Counted from the stretch's first letter, positions 29,171 through 38,462 are shown. The stretch is DNA of 64,000 nt from Cereibacter sphaeroides (GCA_003243455.1 QFQS01000001.1:1-64000); one strand, 5' to 3'. The notes: generated by a model not told the origin, from the sequence alone. Program-made: numbers and translations.

Positions 29171-30264
29171 CCACCGAAGATGACGCCCGCCATATGCGCC
29201 ATGCCTTCGGGCTTGGCGCAAGGGGGCTGGGCCGGACCTGGCCCAACCCCGCAGTGGGCTGTGTCATTGTGAAGGATGGTCGAGTCGTTGGTCGCGGCTG
29301 GACCCAGCCCTGTGGGCGGCCACATGCCGAGGTTCGCGCGCTTGCGCAAACCGGAGAAGCTGCGCGTGGTGCCACCGCCTATGTCACCCTTGAGCCCTGC
29401 GCCCACCACGGCCACACACCACCCTGCGCCGAGGCGTTGATCGCCGCCGGGATTACGCGTGTAGTGACGGCACTGCATGATCCCGATCCCCGCGTCGCCG
29501 GTCGCGGCCACGCGATGCTGCGAGCGGCGGGGATCGACGTCGCCGAAGGGGTAGGGGCAACCGCTGCCCGGATCGCCCACGAGGGCTTCTTGCGCCGCGT
29601 CACGCTTGGCCTGCCTGCGGTCACGCTGAAGCTCGCGACAACACTCGACGGCCGCATCGCCACCGCATCCGGCGAAAGCCGCTGGATCACCGGGTCGGAG
29701 GCCCGTCGCCAGGTTCACGCCCTGCGCCTTTGCCATGACGCCGTTCTGGTGGGCGCAGGCACTGCTCTGGCCGATGACCCGGACCTGACCGTTCGCGACA
29801 TGGGGACATCTCATCAGCCCATCCGCGTGGTCTTTGACACATCGCTGCGGCTACCTGTCGACAGCCGTCTTGGCAAAACTGCTGGTGAGGTTCCGGTCTG
29901 GCTGTGCCATGGCCCCGACGCCCCGGCCACCGCGCGTCAGGCGTGGGAGCGGGCAGGGGCAAAACTCATCGAATGCCCGACCCGCGCTGACACGCTAGAC
30001 GCCAATGCCGCCCTGCGAAAGCTTGCCGAAGCGGGCCTGACCCGCGTGTTCTGTGAAGGCGGTGGCCAGCTTGCCGTCGCGCTTTTGCGCGATGACCTCG
30101 TGACCGAACTCGTCGCCTTTACCGCAGGCAAGGTGATTGGGGCCGAGGGGCGGCCCGCGATCGGGGATATGAACCTGACCAGCCTTGCGCAGGCCAAGGG
30201 TTTTTCGCTGATCGACGTCGCTCCGGTCGGGGGCGATGTGATCAGCCGATGGCGCTGCGAGTGA
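29167..30264 (+). CDS. ribD: Bifunctional riboflavin deaminase/reductase RibD
   Basis: The 365-aa enzyme carries out two steps of riboflavin synthesis: deamination of the pyrimidine and reduction of its ribosyl side chain. The N-terminal deaminase domain has the zinc motif PHAEVRAL and TLEPCAHHGHTPPC; the C-terminal reductase starts near residue 150 (KLATTLDGRIAT) and includes VFCEGGGQLA. It starts at GTG 29167, overlapping the nrdR stop. It converges with a membrane-protein gene five bases after its stop, and the rest of the rib genes resume only at 35.6 kb. Confidence 0.95.
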   Translation: MTTEDDARHMRHAFGLGARGLGRTWPNPAVGCVIVKDGRVVGRGWTQPCGRPHAEVRALAQTGEAARGATAYVTLEPCAHHGHTPPCAEALIAAGITRVVTALHDPDPRVAGRGHAMLRAAGIDVAEGVGATAARIAHEGFLRRVTLGLPAVTLKLATTLDGRIATASGESRWITGSEARRQVHALRLCHDAVLVGAGTALADDPDLTVRDMGTSHQPIRVVFDTSLRLPVDSRLGKTAGEVPVWLCHGPDAPATARQAWERAGAKLIECPTRADTLDANAALRKLAEAGLTRVFCEGGGQLAVALLRDDLVTELVAFTAGKVIGAEGRPAIGDMNLTSLAQAKGFSLIDVAPVGGDVISRWRCE

Positions 30265-30269
30265 TTACT

Positions 30270-30752
30270 TCACGCCGCCTGCCGCGACCTTTGCAGCAGG
30301 ATCGGCAGAAGGGCGATCTGCAACAGCGTGATGATCAACAGCAGACCAAAGTTGTCCGCCGAAAAATCGTTGTTCTGGAAGGCCTGTCGGAAATGGCCGA
30401 TGGCGACACCGATGCTGAACAGCACGATATACCCGACCACCGCTGCCTTGAACTCCAACCCACGCCAGAACGACAGGATGGCGACAATCCCTATGGCCGC
30501 ATCGGCCACCCCGATCTCGAATTCGAAGGGGCTTGGCTGCCAGCCGATCTGCGCCGAGGCTATTCCGGGAAAGAAGATGTGGAATACCCCCGCCCAGACA
30601 TAGGCGACCCCGACGGACAAGAGCAGCAGCCACGACAAAAACTGTGGCGCCAGGGTGCCGGGTCGCCGAAACAGCAGCGGTATAGCCAGCGCCAGCACGA
30701 ACATGAGCGCCGGGATGTTCTCCATGACGAACTGGATGATTCTGCCGATCAT
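30270..30752 (-). CDS. DUF6790-like multi-pass membrane protein
   Basis: The 160-aa protein has four or five hydrophobic helices (about residues 12-30, 38-58, 80-98, 105-122 and 135-155) with short polar links, and fits the DUF6790-type family of small integral membrane proteins. The loop IFFPGIASAQIGWQ and the segment GVADAAIGIVAILSFWRG are its most conserved-looking parts. It is a single gene with a possible operator 52 nt upstream (30804-30823). Function is unknown. Confidence 0.75.
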   Translation of the reverse strand: MIGRIIQFVMENIPALMFVLALAIPLLFRRPGTLAPQFLSWLLLLSVGVAYVWAGVFHIFFPGIASAQIGWQPSPFEFEIGVADAAIGIVAILSFWRGLEFKAAVVGYIVLFSIGVAIGHFRQAFQNNDFSADNFGLLLIITLLQIALLPILLQRSRQAA

Positions 30753-30803
30753 TCGCGACGCCTTTCATGGCTGCGGGAGAAGTGTGCCAGCAAGATAATA
30801 TGC

Positions 30804-30823
30804 TGTTGAATTCAGGTTCAACA
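30804..30823. promoter_or_regulatory. Inverted repeat upstream of the membrane-protein gene, possible operator
   Basis: TGTTGAA (30804-30810) and TTCAACA (30817-30823) are a perfect 7-bp inverted repeat with a 6-nt spacer, in an A/T-rich stretch between the kpsC-like stop and the start of the minus-strand membrane-protein gene. The size and symmetry suit a dimeric regulator. The regulator is not known. Confidence 0.4.
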
Positions 30824-30824
30824 A

Positions 30825-32843
30825 TCATCTGCGCCGCCAAAGCCGGGAATGTTGCGAAAGAGCGCTTTGCAAGAATGACAGCAGTTGATTGCCCCCCGGA
30901 CGATGCATGTCAGGTCCTTCGGCCAGTCGATCCACGATAACCTCCGGCGGGCAGGGGCGGCCGGTGACCGGATCAACATAGCGCGGATAGGCGATCAGGG
31001 CTGCATGTGCCAGAGCCTCCAGCGTGACCCTACGGTTTCGCCAGGCGGGCACCGGTGCCAGATCGCGCGTCAGTCCCCAGCCCGCATAAAATGGCGCTCC
31101 CACACAGGTCACGGTGACACCGCGCAGCAGCGCCTCGAACCCCAGAAGCGAGGTCATGGTCCAGACTTCGGCCACCTGTCCAAGCAGCGCGGCAGGATCG
31201 GTGTGCGGCAGGATCATGTCGGCATGGCGCAGCACCTCCGCCTCGGCCACAGCGCCGGGTCGCAAACCGGCCTCGACGTCCGGGTGAGGCTTGTATAGCA
31301 CGATGGCATCCGGGTTCTCCGCACGCACCCGCTCCAACAGAGCAAGATTGGTGCGGACATCGGATGTTCCCAAGACGATCGAGGCGTCATCCTCGACCTG
31401 CCCCGGCACCAAAATCCGATGACCCTCGGGAAGGGCAGGGGCAGCGGTGCCGACGTTGTATTTGCTCAGCCTCAGCGCATTGATCCGCGCGATTAGCATT
31501 TCGCCCCGCGCTTCGCCGCCGGGCGGCGGCCCCGCAGCGATCATCCGGTCCAAGCGGTTCTCTCTGCTCGGGTCGTAGTAGATCCCGAGGTCGTCCGACA
31601 CGAGCGACAACGGCGGCACCAGTTCCGCGCCCAACCCGCGCGAGCGCAGGAAACCGTCCTCGACCCGCCGGAACGGCTCGCTAAGACCCTCCGGCACCCT
31701 GCCGGACCAAGCCATCACCTCGCGCCCCGTCTTGGCCGAGATACTGGCGGCGCGACTGGCGCTCTCGGTAAAGCGCATGCGGCGCGCCCCGCCGTATAAC
31801 CGGTTCAATGCGCCACGTTTCCACCGCCGCATTCCAAGCGCGACATAGCCGTGGCGATCCTCGCGCCATGCTCGAACCTCGGCCTCGATCTGGTCCAGCG
31901 CTTCTTCGAAACTGCACAGCCGGTCCCGGCAAGGATCATACCATGTCGGCGCAAGGATCATGGCAGCCGCAAAAAGCTGCACCTTCGTCAGTTTTCGACG
32001 GCGACGCGAGAAGACTGCCTCATCCTCGGACAAACCCCAGCCCGCGTAGAAGGGCTGGCCAAACACACGGGGGCGATGCCCAGCAAGGATCGCCTCGAAC
32101 CCCAACTGCGATGTTGCCGTGTAAATGGCCACCGCACCCTCCAGCAGGGTATGCGGTGATACAGGGTCGGAAAGCAGGCTGACGAGTTCAGAAACATCGC
32201 CCGGCCCATAGTGGCCTGACCGCAGGCCGAGTTGGCTTTCGGGATGCGTCTTGATCACGATCTTATGGCCCGGATGATCCTCCTGCGCCCGCACCAGCAT
32301 CTCGCGGAAGGTCTGCGCATTCGCCCCGCCATGGATGACCGAGGCATCGCCCTGCAACTGGTCCACCACAAGCACATAACCGGGGCTAGGGGCGGGCAGG
32401 GCAGGGTCATGGACATTGTACTTGGACAGATCCGCCGCCCGAAGCCGCGCAATCCCGTCCCGGGCCCGCGTCAGCAACACATGGTCGTCCAGCGGATCGC
32501 GTGCGAGCAATGTCTCAAGATCCGACGGCGCGCTTGCGTCGAAATGCACGCCCGTCCTGTCGATCAGCAGACCAAGCGTGGCATCGCCAGCCCGACCGGG
32601 ACGCAGTGAGCGAACAAAGGCATCCTCCACCCGCAAAATTCCCGCGCCTGCTGCTGCGGCCATGGCCTCACCCCGTGCAGCCAGCGGGCTGCGGCCCCAG
32701 ACGGCGACCAGATCGTCCTTTGACGGCTTGCCCAACTGCGGCGGCATCCCGGCCAGCGTCAGGATGCGCTTCACCCTGCCGGGAAGCAGCATCCCTCCGG
32801 TATAGGCAAAGACTTTTGGCGCAATGCCCTCATCGGAAGGCAT
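30825..32843 (-). CDS. kpsC: Capsular polysaccharide Kdo transferase, KpsC type
   Basis: The 672-aa protein has two tandem glycosyltransferase units offset by about 320 residues, as in KpsC, which builds the poly-Kdo linker joining capsule to lipid. Paired motifs are RVEDAFVRSL (71-80) and RVEDGFLRSR (393-402), SKYNV (140 and 460), THPES and KPHPD (near 199 and 518), and PFYAGWGL (264 and 584). The start ATG 32843 has TGAGGA upstream and lies 10 nt past the exporter gene's stop; the frame is open to 32978. It is the last gene of a minus-strand capsule module. Confidence 0.92.
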   Translation of the reverse strand: MPSDEGIAPKVFAYTGGMLLPGRVKRILTLAGMPPQLGKPSKDDLVAVWGRSPLAARGEAMAAAAGAGILRVEDAFVRSLRPGRAGDATLGLLIDRTGVHFDASAPSDLETLLARDPLDDHVLLTRARDGIARLRAADLSKYNVHDPALPAPSPGYVLVVDQLQGDASVIHGGANAQTFREMLVRAQEDHPGHKIVIKTHPESQLGLRSGHYGPGDVSELVSLLSDPVSPHTLLEGAVAIYTATSQLGFEAILAGHRPRVFGQPFYAGWGLSEDEAVFSRRRRKLTKVQLFAAAMILAPTWYDPCRDRLCSFEEALDQIEAEVRAWREDRHGYVALGMRRWKRGALNRLYGGARRMRFTESASRAASISAKTGREVMAWSGRVPEGLSEPFRRVEDGFLRSRGLGAELVPPLSLVSDDLGIYYDPSRENRLDRMIAAGPPPGGEARGEMLIARINALRLSKYNVGTAAPALPEGHRILVPGQVEDDASIVLGTSDVRTNLALLERVRAENPDAIVLYKPHPDVEAGLRPGAVAEAEVLRHADMILPHTDPAALLGQVAEVWTMTSLLGFEALLRGVTVTCVGAPFYAGWGLTRDLAPVPAWRNRRVTLEALAHAALIAYPRYVDPVTGRPCPPEVIVDRLAEGPDMHRPGGNQLLSFLQSALSQHSRLWRRR

Positions 32844-32853
32844 TGCGCAATCC

Positions 32854-33987
32854 TCAGTTCCCGAGACCCGATACCGAGTCCGCCGCCACGGCCGTACCGT
32901 TGAAGGCCGCCAGAGTCTTGGTCCATTGGACGAAGGGCGCTTCTGTGACATAGACTGTGTCGCCGTCACGCACGACAAAGTCGCGCGCCTCGAACACGCC
33001 CGTAGGCGAGGTCAGGTCCAGCACATAGACGAACCGCTGATCGCCCTTCAGGTCATTGCGACCCAGAACGGTGTTCGCGATCTCGGCCGGTTCGTTGCGG
33101 AACACGAACACGCCGGTCGGATCGGCGAAGTTGGTGTTCAGGCCGCCAACCTGCGCAATCGCCTCGATGGCAGAAACCGTCTGCGTCTCGAACGGGATGC
33201 GGCTTTGCTGGCCGGTCGCGCCAAGCGCCACGAAGGAACGGCGATCACGCTCGACCACGATCCTGTCGCCCGGACGCAGCGCGATGTCGAGCGACGGGTT
33301 GTCATACAGATCTTCCAGCCAAATCTTTCCGGTCTTGCCATTGCGGGTGACACGCACCAGGGCGGCCGAAGGTTCGATGGCAACGCCACCCGCACGGGCC
33401 AGCATCCCCGTCAGAGTCCGCGTCGGCCGCTCGATGGGATAAACGCCCTGACCTGTCACGCCGCCCGAAACGGTGACGGTCGATCCATTGCCCGCCAGCC
33501 GGTCCACGGTGATCTGCGGGTCCGGCGTCTGGGGCGACAGCTTGTCGGTAATGATCTTGCGCAGCCCCTCGGGCGTCTGGCCTGCCGCCTTGAGCCGTCC
33601 GGCATAGGGAACAAAGATATAGCCCTGCCCATCCACCTGAACCTTGGTCAGTGCCGACACACGCTGGCCCGTATTGCCCAGAAGCGGATCGTCACGGACG
33701 TTCTCGAAGATGGTCATGTTAAGCTCGTCGCCTGGCGCGATCAGGTCCGAGCCAAGAATGTCGGCATTCTCGAAACTGGAACCGAAACCGAAGGCCGGCA
33801 CGACAGATGTGGCGCGTGTCACCCGGTCATTGACGGTGACCACAAAGGCATCTCCGCTTTTCAGAACCGAGCCCGCGAAAATCTCGGATTTGTTAGGGCC
33901 GGAACGTGGAAGGCCACAGGCCGTCAATAGGCCTACAACCAGAAAAAGGGTCAGGCCAATGCCTGCCCGTGATGCCGATGCCGTCAC
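32854..33987 (-). CDS. Polysaccharide export lipoprotein, Wza/KpsD family
   Basis: The 377-aa protein has a lipoprotein signal (LLTAC near residues 20-24), then a polysaccharide biosynthesis/export domain around residues 80-165 (GDELNMTIFEN, VDGQGYIFVPYAGRL) and SLBB-type repeats (VSGGVTGQGVYPI, GAIVRV-like and GDTVYV segments). Such proteins form the outer-membrane channel for capsule or exopolysaccharide. It lies between KpsS and KpsC genes on the same strand. ABC transporter genes (kpsM, kpsT, kpsE) are not in the window. Confidence 0.9.
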   Translation of the reverse strand: MTASASRAGIGLTLFLVVGLLTACGLPRSGPNKSEIFAGSVLKSGDAFVVTVNDRVTRATSVVPAFGFGSSFENADILGSDLIAPGDELNMTIFENVRDDPLLGNTGQRVSALTKVQVDGQGYIFVPYAGRLKAAGQTPEGLRKIITDKLSPQTPDPQITVDRLAGNGSTVTVSGGVTGQGVYPIERPTRTLTGMLARAGGVAIEPSAALVRVTRNGKTGKIWLEDLYDNPSLDIALRPGDRIVVERDRRSFVALGATGQQSRIPFETQTVSAIEAIAQVGGLNTNFADPTGVFVFRNEPAEIANTVLGRNDLKGDQRFVYVLDLTSPTGVFEARDFVVRDGDTVYVTEAPFVQWTKTLAAFNGTAVAADSVSGLGN

Positions 33988-34076
33988 TGCTCGCGCTCCT
34001 TTACCGGAAGCTGCCTCATCTTTTTCCGGTAACCCTAGTGAATCCCGGCTTAAATTGAAAGTATTGCCTGTCAGGA

Positions 34077-35366
34077 TCAGGTCACGAGTCGTAACTGTTG
34101 CCTTGGTGCCGCGTTCGCATGGCGCAACGCGTCATAGGGATCGAGGTCCGACAGCATCATGTCGACTGCCTGCCGGATCAGCTGCCTGCGTCCTCGCGCT
34201 GAATAAAATCCGCCTGTCACCTGCGATGTTTCCAGCAGGAAACGGCGGTAGTCCCGATATGCCTGCACATCCGGCCGATCCGGTCGCGCGAAGAAATCGG
34301 GCAGGGGTTGGGACGAGACGAACTCCGGCTTGTCATAGACCGCCGAGCCGAAAACGCGCACCGGCAACCCGCGCCAGAGCGCCTGCTGCGCCGAGGTGGA
34401 ATTGACCGTCACCGCACTGCGCGCCTCTGCCAGTAGACCCGCTAACTTGCCGCCGCGGACGAAATGCACACGCCCGACTATCCCCGCCTCGCGTGCCATC
34501 CGGCGAATGTCGCGTGCGATCGGCGCACGGCCGTCTTCCAGCGGATGCGCCTTGAAGACGAGGTGATGGTGTCCCGGAGCGCCTTTGGCAAAGCCATCAA
34601 TGCACAAATGCAGGAACTGCGACATTGTCGCGAAGGGGCCGTGTTTGCGAAAGCTCGCGTCATGCTCGAGTTGCAGCAGCACGAGATGATAGGGGAAACC
34701 GCCGCGCTGGATTGCCATTGTCGCAACTTGCCGTTCCAGCCGGTGCAGCGGCATCAGTGCAAAGCGCCTCAGATACAGGTGGAACTCACGCAGCACCGAA
34801 ATTTCGCGGTGAGGGGCGTAAAGCCGGTAGTCCCAGAACCCTGCCAGCACGAACCAGTGATACAGCGCGCCATAGAACATATGCTGCCGCAGATCGCCCC
34901 AGCGCGCAGGCACCTCAGGCAACTCTCCTTCGGCTGCCGCCAGCATCGCCCGCATCTCTGCCACCGAAGTCTTCATCAGGCGCGAATGCCCGTTCGATCC
35001 GCCCCGCTCATAAGTCACCCAATAGGGCCGCAGATAACCTTCCTCAAAAACATGGACGGTCATCCCCGCCTCGCGCGCCGCCGCCAGCGCCGTTGCGTGC
35101 AGCGGTCGGGTGTCGCCATAGCAGACGACGTCGGTGATGCCATGGCTCTTCACCAACAGCGCAAAGCTTGCAGGCCAGTCCAGAGCCGTGCCGCGATAGG
35201 CGATGTAGCTCGCCGCGTCAGGCCAAAAGGCGCGGTCTCCGCGCGTAAAACCCACGCGCCAGACATCCGCGCCCGCCGCCCGCAACATCAGGCCAAGCTG
35301 GTGGAAGAACGGCCCGTGCGGACCTTGCAGAAACAGAAAACGCCTGTCGGCGCCGCCTTGACCCAT
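34077..35366 (-). CDS. kpsS: Capsule polysaccharide transferase, KpsS type
   Basis: The 429-aa protein matches KpsS, the enzyme that adds the first Kdo to phosphatidylglycerol when the capsule linker starts. Recognisable segments are FLFLQGPHGPFF at the start, VFEEGYLRPYWVT near residue 110, VFKAHPLEDGR and SAVTVNSTSAQQALWRGLPV. The ATG at 35366 follows GAAGGGG; the frame is open to 35405 without a ribosome site. It is the first gene of the capsule module, which runs against the flanking riboflavin genes. Confidence 0.9.
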   Translation of the reverse strand: MGQGGADRRFLFLQGPHGPFFHQLGLMLRAAGADVWRVGFTRGDRAFWPDAASYIAYRGTALDWPASFALLVKSHGITDVVCYGDTRPLHATALAAAREAGMTVHVFEEGYLRPYWVTYERGGSNGHSRLMKTSVAEMRAMLAAAEGELPEVPARWGDLRQHMFYGALYHWFVLAGFWDYRLYAPHREISVLREFHLYLRRFALMPLHRLERQVATMAIQRGGFPYHLVLLQLEHDASFRKHGPFATMSQFLHLCIDGFAKGAPGHHHLVFKAHPLEDGRAPIARDIRRMAREAGIVGRVHFVRGGKLAGLLAEARSAVTVNSTSAQQALWRGLPVRVFGSAVYDKPEFVSSQPLPDFFARPDRPDVQAYRDYRRFLLETSQVTGGFYSARGRRQLIRQAVDMMLSDLDPYDALRHANAAPRQQLRLVT

Positions 35367-35569
35367 ATCCCCTTCGCCACGCCTTGACTGGCGTCTTTCC
35401 TTCACGGTGACGTTAATGATTACGCAGGCCCAAGGCGAAATTACAGCGCTTTGATGCCTGTCGCGCGGCGCATCCCCGGCAAGCCCCCGCCAGACGCCCT
35501 ATCCACAGCCCTTGCAGGCCGCCCCCGGCAAGGCTACCTCGGAGCGAACGCGAATAGCGGAGGCGAGAC

Positions 35570-36181
35570 ATGTTCACCGGCATCATCACCGATATCGGCA
35601 CCGTTCTGGAACTGGAGCAGCAGGGCGACCTGCGCGCGCGCATCGGAACCGCCTATGACGTCTCTGGCATCGACCTTGGCGCTTCCATCGCCTGCGACGG
35701 CGTCTGCCTGACCGTGATCAGCACCGGCTCGGAGTTCGGCACCGCGCCGCAGAACTGGTTCGACGTGCAGATCTCGGGCGAAACGCTGTCCAAGACCACC
35801 ATCGGCGGCTGGGTTCAGGGCCGCCGCATCAATCTGGAACGCGCGCTGCGTGTCGGCGACGAACTCGGCGGGCATATCGTCTCGGGCCATGTCGACGGCA
35901 TCGCCCATGTCATCCGCGTCCGGCCCGAGGGCGGCAGCCTGCGCGTCACCTTCCGCGCGCCGATGAACCTTGCCGGTTTCATCGCTCCCAAAGGCTCTGT
36001 CGCATTGAACGGCACGTCGCTGACGGTGAATGAGGTCGAAGGCGCCGATTTCGGCATCAACTTCATCCCCCACACCCAGACGGCGACGACCTGGGGCGAC
36101 GTAACCGAAGATGCTGCGGTGAATATCGAGATCGACACCATGGCGCGCTACGTCGCCCGCCTGCGGGAATGGGCGGCATGA
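35570..36181 (+). CDS. ribE: Riboflavin synthase alpha subunit
   Basis: The 203-aa enzyme dismutates two molecules of dimethylribityllumazine into riboflavin. It starts with the family signature MFTGIITDIG and has two similar lumazine-binding halves: SIACDGVCLTV near residues 40-50 and the second copy SVALNGTSLTV near 143-153. The start is preceded by GGAGGCGAG. Its stop overlaps the next gene as ATGA. The upstream gap (35406-35569) was inspected for an FMN riboswitch and none was seen. Confidence 0.95.
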   Translation: MFTGIITDIGTVLELEQQGDLRARIGTAYDVSGIDLGASIACDGVCLTVISTGSEFGTAPQNWFDVQISGETLSKTTIGGWVQGRRINLERALRVGDELGGHIVSGHVDGIAHVIRVRPEGGSLRVTFRAPMNLAGFIAPKGSVALNGTSLTVNEVEGADFGINFIPHTQTATTWGDVTEDAAVNIEIDTMARYVARLREWAA

Positions 36182-36738
36182 GCGGACTGGGTCACAACGG
36201 CGGCCCCACGCTGGAGGCCGGTGGAAGCTGGCGCTTGCACTGCTGGAACCGCGCCCGCGCCGACCTTCTGCCGCACCTGCCGATCGAGGTATTGCGCACC
36301 CGTGTTCGCCGTGCTGGCGAACTCGGTCTCGACTATCGCACCTATGCCTCCGTCCGCGCCGCGACGGGGCATGACGTGGTCGCCTTCCTATTCTCATCGA
36401 ACGCGCTGCGCGTCCTTCCCCGCACGCAAGTGCTGCCGCAGGATCGGCTGGACAAACTGCAGGCGATTTCGGCCTCTACCCGCATCGGCCTCGCCCAATC
36501 CTCGGTAGACCCCGGCCACCTTATGCAGCTTGCGATGGGCGCCCTGGACCAGACGCACAAGGCGCCAATGCCTCTCGCGACATTCCCCGCGGCCCGTGCC
36601 GCGCTGCGCGAGGCGCTGGGCAAGATGCCGGGCGATCAGGTCATTCTTGTCGGCGATACCAGCCTGGAACAGGAATGGTGCGCCGCAGCTCGCCTCGCCG
36701 CCTGGCTCCCGGCCGACCGCTATTTCGCCCGCACCTGA
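36178..36738 (+). CDS. Unknown protein encoded within the riboflavin operon
   Basis: The 186-aa protein (starting MSGLGHNGGP) belongs to no family I recognise. It is soluble, lacks a signal peptide, and has a helical middle part (DRLDKLQAISASTRIGLA) and an alpha/beta end (DQVILVGDTSLEQEW). The start is fixed by an ATGA overlap with ribE. Its place between ribE and ribB suggests cotranscription and a possible link to flavin metabolism, but the sequence gives no direct evidence for that. Confidence 0.82.
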   Translation: MSGLGHNGGPTLEAGGSWRLHCWNRARADLLPHLPIEVLRTRVRRAGELGLDYRTYASVRAATGHDVVAFLFSSNALRVLPRTQVLPQDRLDKLQAISASTRIGLAQSSVDPGHLMQLAMGALDQTHKAPMPLATFPAARAALREALGKMPGDQVILVGDTSLEQEWCAAARLAAWLPADRYFART

Positions 36739-36839
36739 ACGGCTCCTGTGCGGCGCTGCACCCAGCGTCGCGCCCGCTGCCTCTGGCATTCCGGCCCTCG
36801 TCGCGCTAGAGGCAGGCGAAAGCCCCGGAGTAACCGCGA

Positions 36840-37946
36840 ATGACCGAGACAGCGCGCAGCGAATATGCCGATGCGATCTCTTCCGTCGAGGACATCATCG
36901 ACGACGCGCGCAACGGCCGGATGTTCATCCTCGTCGACCATGAGGATCGTGAGAACGAAGGCGACCTGATCATCCCCGCTCAGATGTGTACGCCCGCCGA
37001 CATCAACTTCATGGCCAAGCACGGTCGCGGCCTGATCTGCCTCGCTCTGCCTGCCGAGCGGATCGACGCGCTGGGCCTGCCGCTGATGAGCCCGCGTAAC
37101 TCCAGCCGGCACGAGACTGCGTTCACGCTGTCGATCGAGGCGCGCGAAGGTGTGTCGACCGGCATCTCTGCCGCCGACCGCGCGCTGACCGTGGCCGTCG
37201 CCATCGACCCCACCAAGGGCCCGGCCGACCTTGCTTCCCCCGGTCATGTCTTCCCGCTCCGCGCCCGCGATGGTGGCGTGCTGGTGCGGGCAGGGCATAC
37301 CGAAGCCGCCGTCGATCTCTCTCGCCTCGCCGGGCTGAACCCCTCGGGCGTCATCTGCGAGGTGATGAACGAAGACGGCACTATGGCGCGTCTGCCCGAT
37401 CTGATCGCCTTTGCGCAGCTTCACAATATCCGCATCGGCACGATCTCGGACCTGATCGCCTATCGCCGCCGCCACGACAACCTTGTGCGCGAGAATGCGG
37501 TGAAGCCGGTCCACTCCGCCTTCGGTGGCGACTGGATGATGCGCATCTTCACCGATGAAACCCAGGGCGCCGAGCATATCGTGCTGGTCAAGGGCGACAT
37601 TGGCTCGGAAGGCCCGGTGCTGGTCCGCATGCACGCGCTGAACCCGCTGGAGGATGTGTTGGGCATCGACCCCAGCCATTCCGGCTCGCTGCATTCTGCG
37701 ATGAAAACCATCGCGGCAGAGGGCAGGGGGGTCGTGGTCCTTCTGCGCGACACTACGATGAAGCTGGTGATGGATGGAGAGGTCTCTCCCCAGACGCTGC
37801 GCCAGTATGGGGTGGGTGCGCAGATCCTGTCCGCGCTTGGCCTGCATGAGATCACGCTTGTCACCAACTCCAGGGCGCCAAAGATCATCGGGCTGGAGGG
37901 CTACGGCCTGTCGGTCACCGGCACCCATCCGATTGTGGAGGACTGA
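36840..37946 (+). CDS. ribB: 3,4-dihydroxy-2-butanone-4-phosphate synthase with degenerate GTP cyclohydrolase II domain (RibBX type)
   Basis: The 368-aa protein has a complete N-terminal DHBP synthase domain, with DHEDRENEGDLI (metal and substrate residues) near residues 35-46 and GHVFPLRARDGG and GHTEAAVDL further on; it converts ribulose 5-phosphate to the four-carbon riboflavin precursor. The C-terminal half from about residue 205 resembles GTP cyclohydrolase II and keeps the late YGVGAQIL and GLEGYGLSV segments. It lacks the three zinc-binding Cys residues and the GRGIGL loop, so that half is probably not a cyclohydrolase. This is the known RibBX layout. Confidence 0.93.
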   Translation: MTETARSEYADAISSVEDIIDDARNGRMFILVDHEDRENEGDLIIPAQMCTPADINFMAKHGRGLICLALPAERIDALGLPLMSPRNSSRHETAFTLSIEAREGVSTGISAADRALTVAVAIDPTKGPADLASPGHVFPLRARDGGVLVRAGHTEAAVDLSRLAGLNPSGVICEVMNEDGTMARLPDLIAFAQLHNIRIGTISDLIAYRRRHDNLVRENAVKPVHSAFGGDWMMRIFTDETQGAEHIVLVKGDIGSEGPVLVRMHALNPLEDVLGIDPSHSGSLHSAMKTIAAEGRGVVVLLRDTTMKLVMDGEVSPQTLRQYGVGAQILSALGLHEITLVTNSRAPKIIGLEGYGLSVTGTHPIVED

Positions 37947-37949
37947 TCC

Positions 37950-38462
37950 ATGGCCGCGCTGGAAACCCATTCCACCCTGCCGCTGCCGCAGTTCGATGCG
38001 CCGGTGCGCCTGCTGATCGTGGTGGCGCCTTACTACCGTGACATCGCGGACCAGCTTGTCACAGGTGCGCAGGCCATTGCCGCGCAATGCGGTGCCACGA
38101 CCGAGATCGTGGAGGTTCCGGGCGCGCTGGAGGTGCCGACCGCCATCGCCATGGCCGAACGTCTGGCAAAGTTTGACGGCTATGTAGCACTTGGCTGCGT
38201 GATCCGGGGCGAGACGACCCATTACAACACCGTCTGCAATGACAGCTCGCGCGCGCTTTCGCTGCTCGGGCTTCAGGGTGCCTGCATCGGCAACGGCATC
38301 CTGACCGTCGAGAACCGTGCCCAGGCCGAGGTTCGTGCCGAGGCCGCAGGCCAGAACAAGGGCGGCGGGGCCGCCGCCGCTGCGCTGCACCTGATAGCGC
38401 TTTCCCGCCGCTGGGCCGCGCCGAAAGGCGGCCTCGGCTTTCGTTCGGAGACCAAGGCGTGA
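37950..38462 (+). CDS. ribH: 6,7-dimethyl-8-ribityllumazine synthase
   Basis: The 170-aa enzyme joins the butanone phosphate with the pyrimidine to make lumazine, forming icosahedral or smaller shells. Key segments are VVEVPGALEVPTAI-like (IVEVPGALEVPTAIAM), GCVIRGETTHYNTVCND with the catalytic His, and NGILTVEN. The start is 3 nt after the ribB stop, and its stop overlaps nusB by four bases. The C-terminal tail is slightly extended and basic. Confidence 0.95.
   Translation: MAALETHSTLPLPQFDAPVRLLIVVAPYYRDIADQLVTGAQAIAAQCGATTEIVEVPGALEVPTAIAMAERLAKFDGYVALGCVIRGETTHYNTVCNDSSRALSLLGLQGACIGNGILTVENRAQAEVRAEAAGQNKGGGAAAAALHLIALSRRWAAPKGGLGFRSETKA

Noticed and set aside
35406..35569. Possible FMN riboswitch upstream of ribE
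   Set aside because: The conserved RFN core elements and multi-helix junction were not seen in this stretch; only a normal ribosome site precedes ribE.
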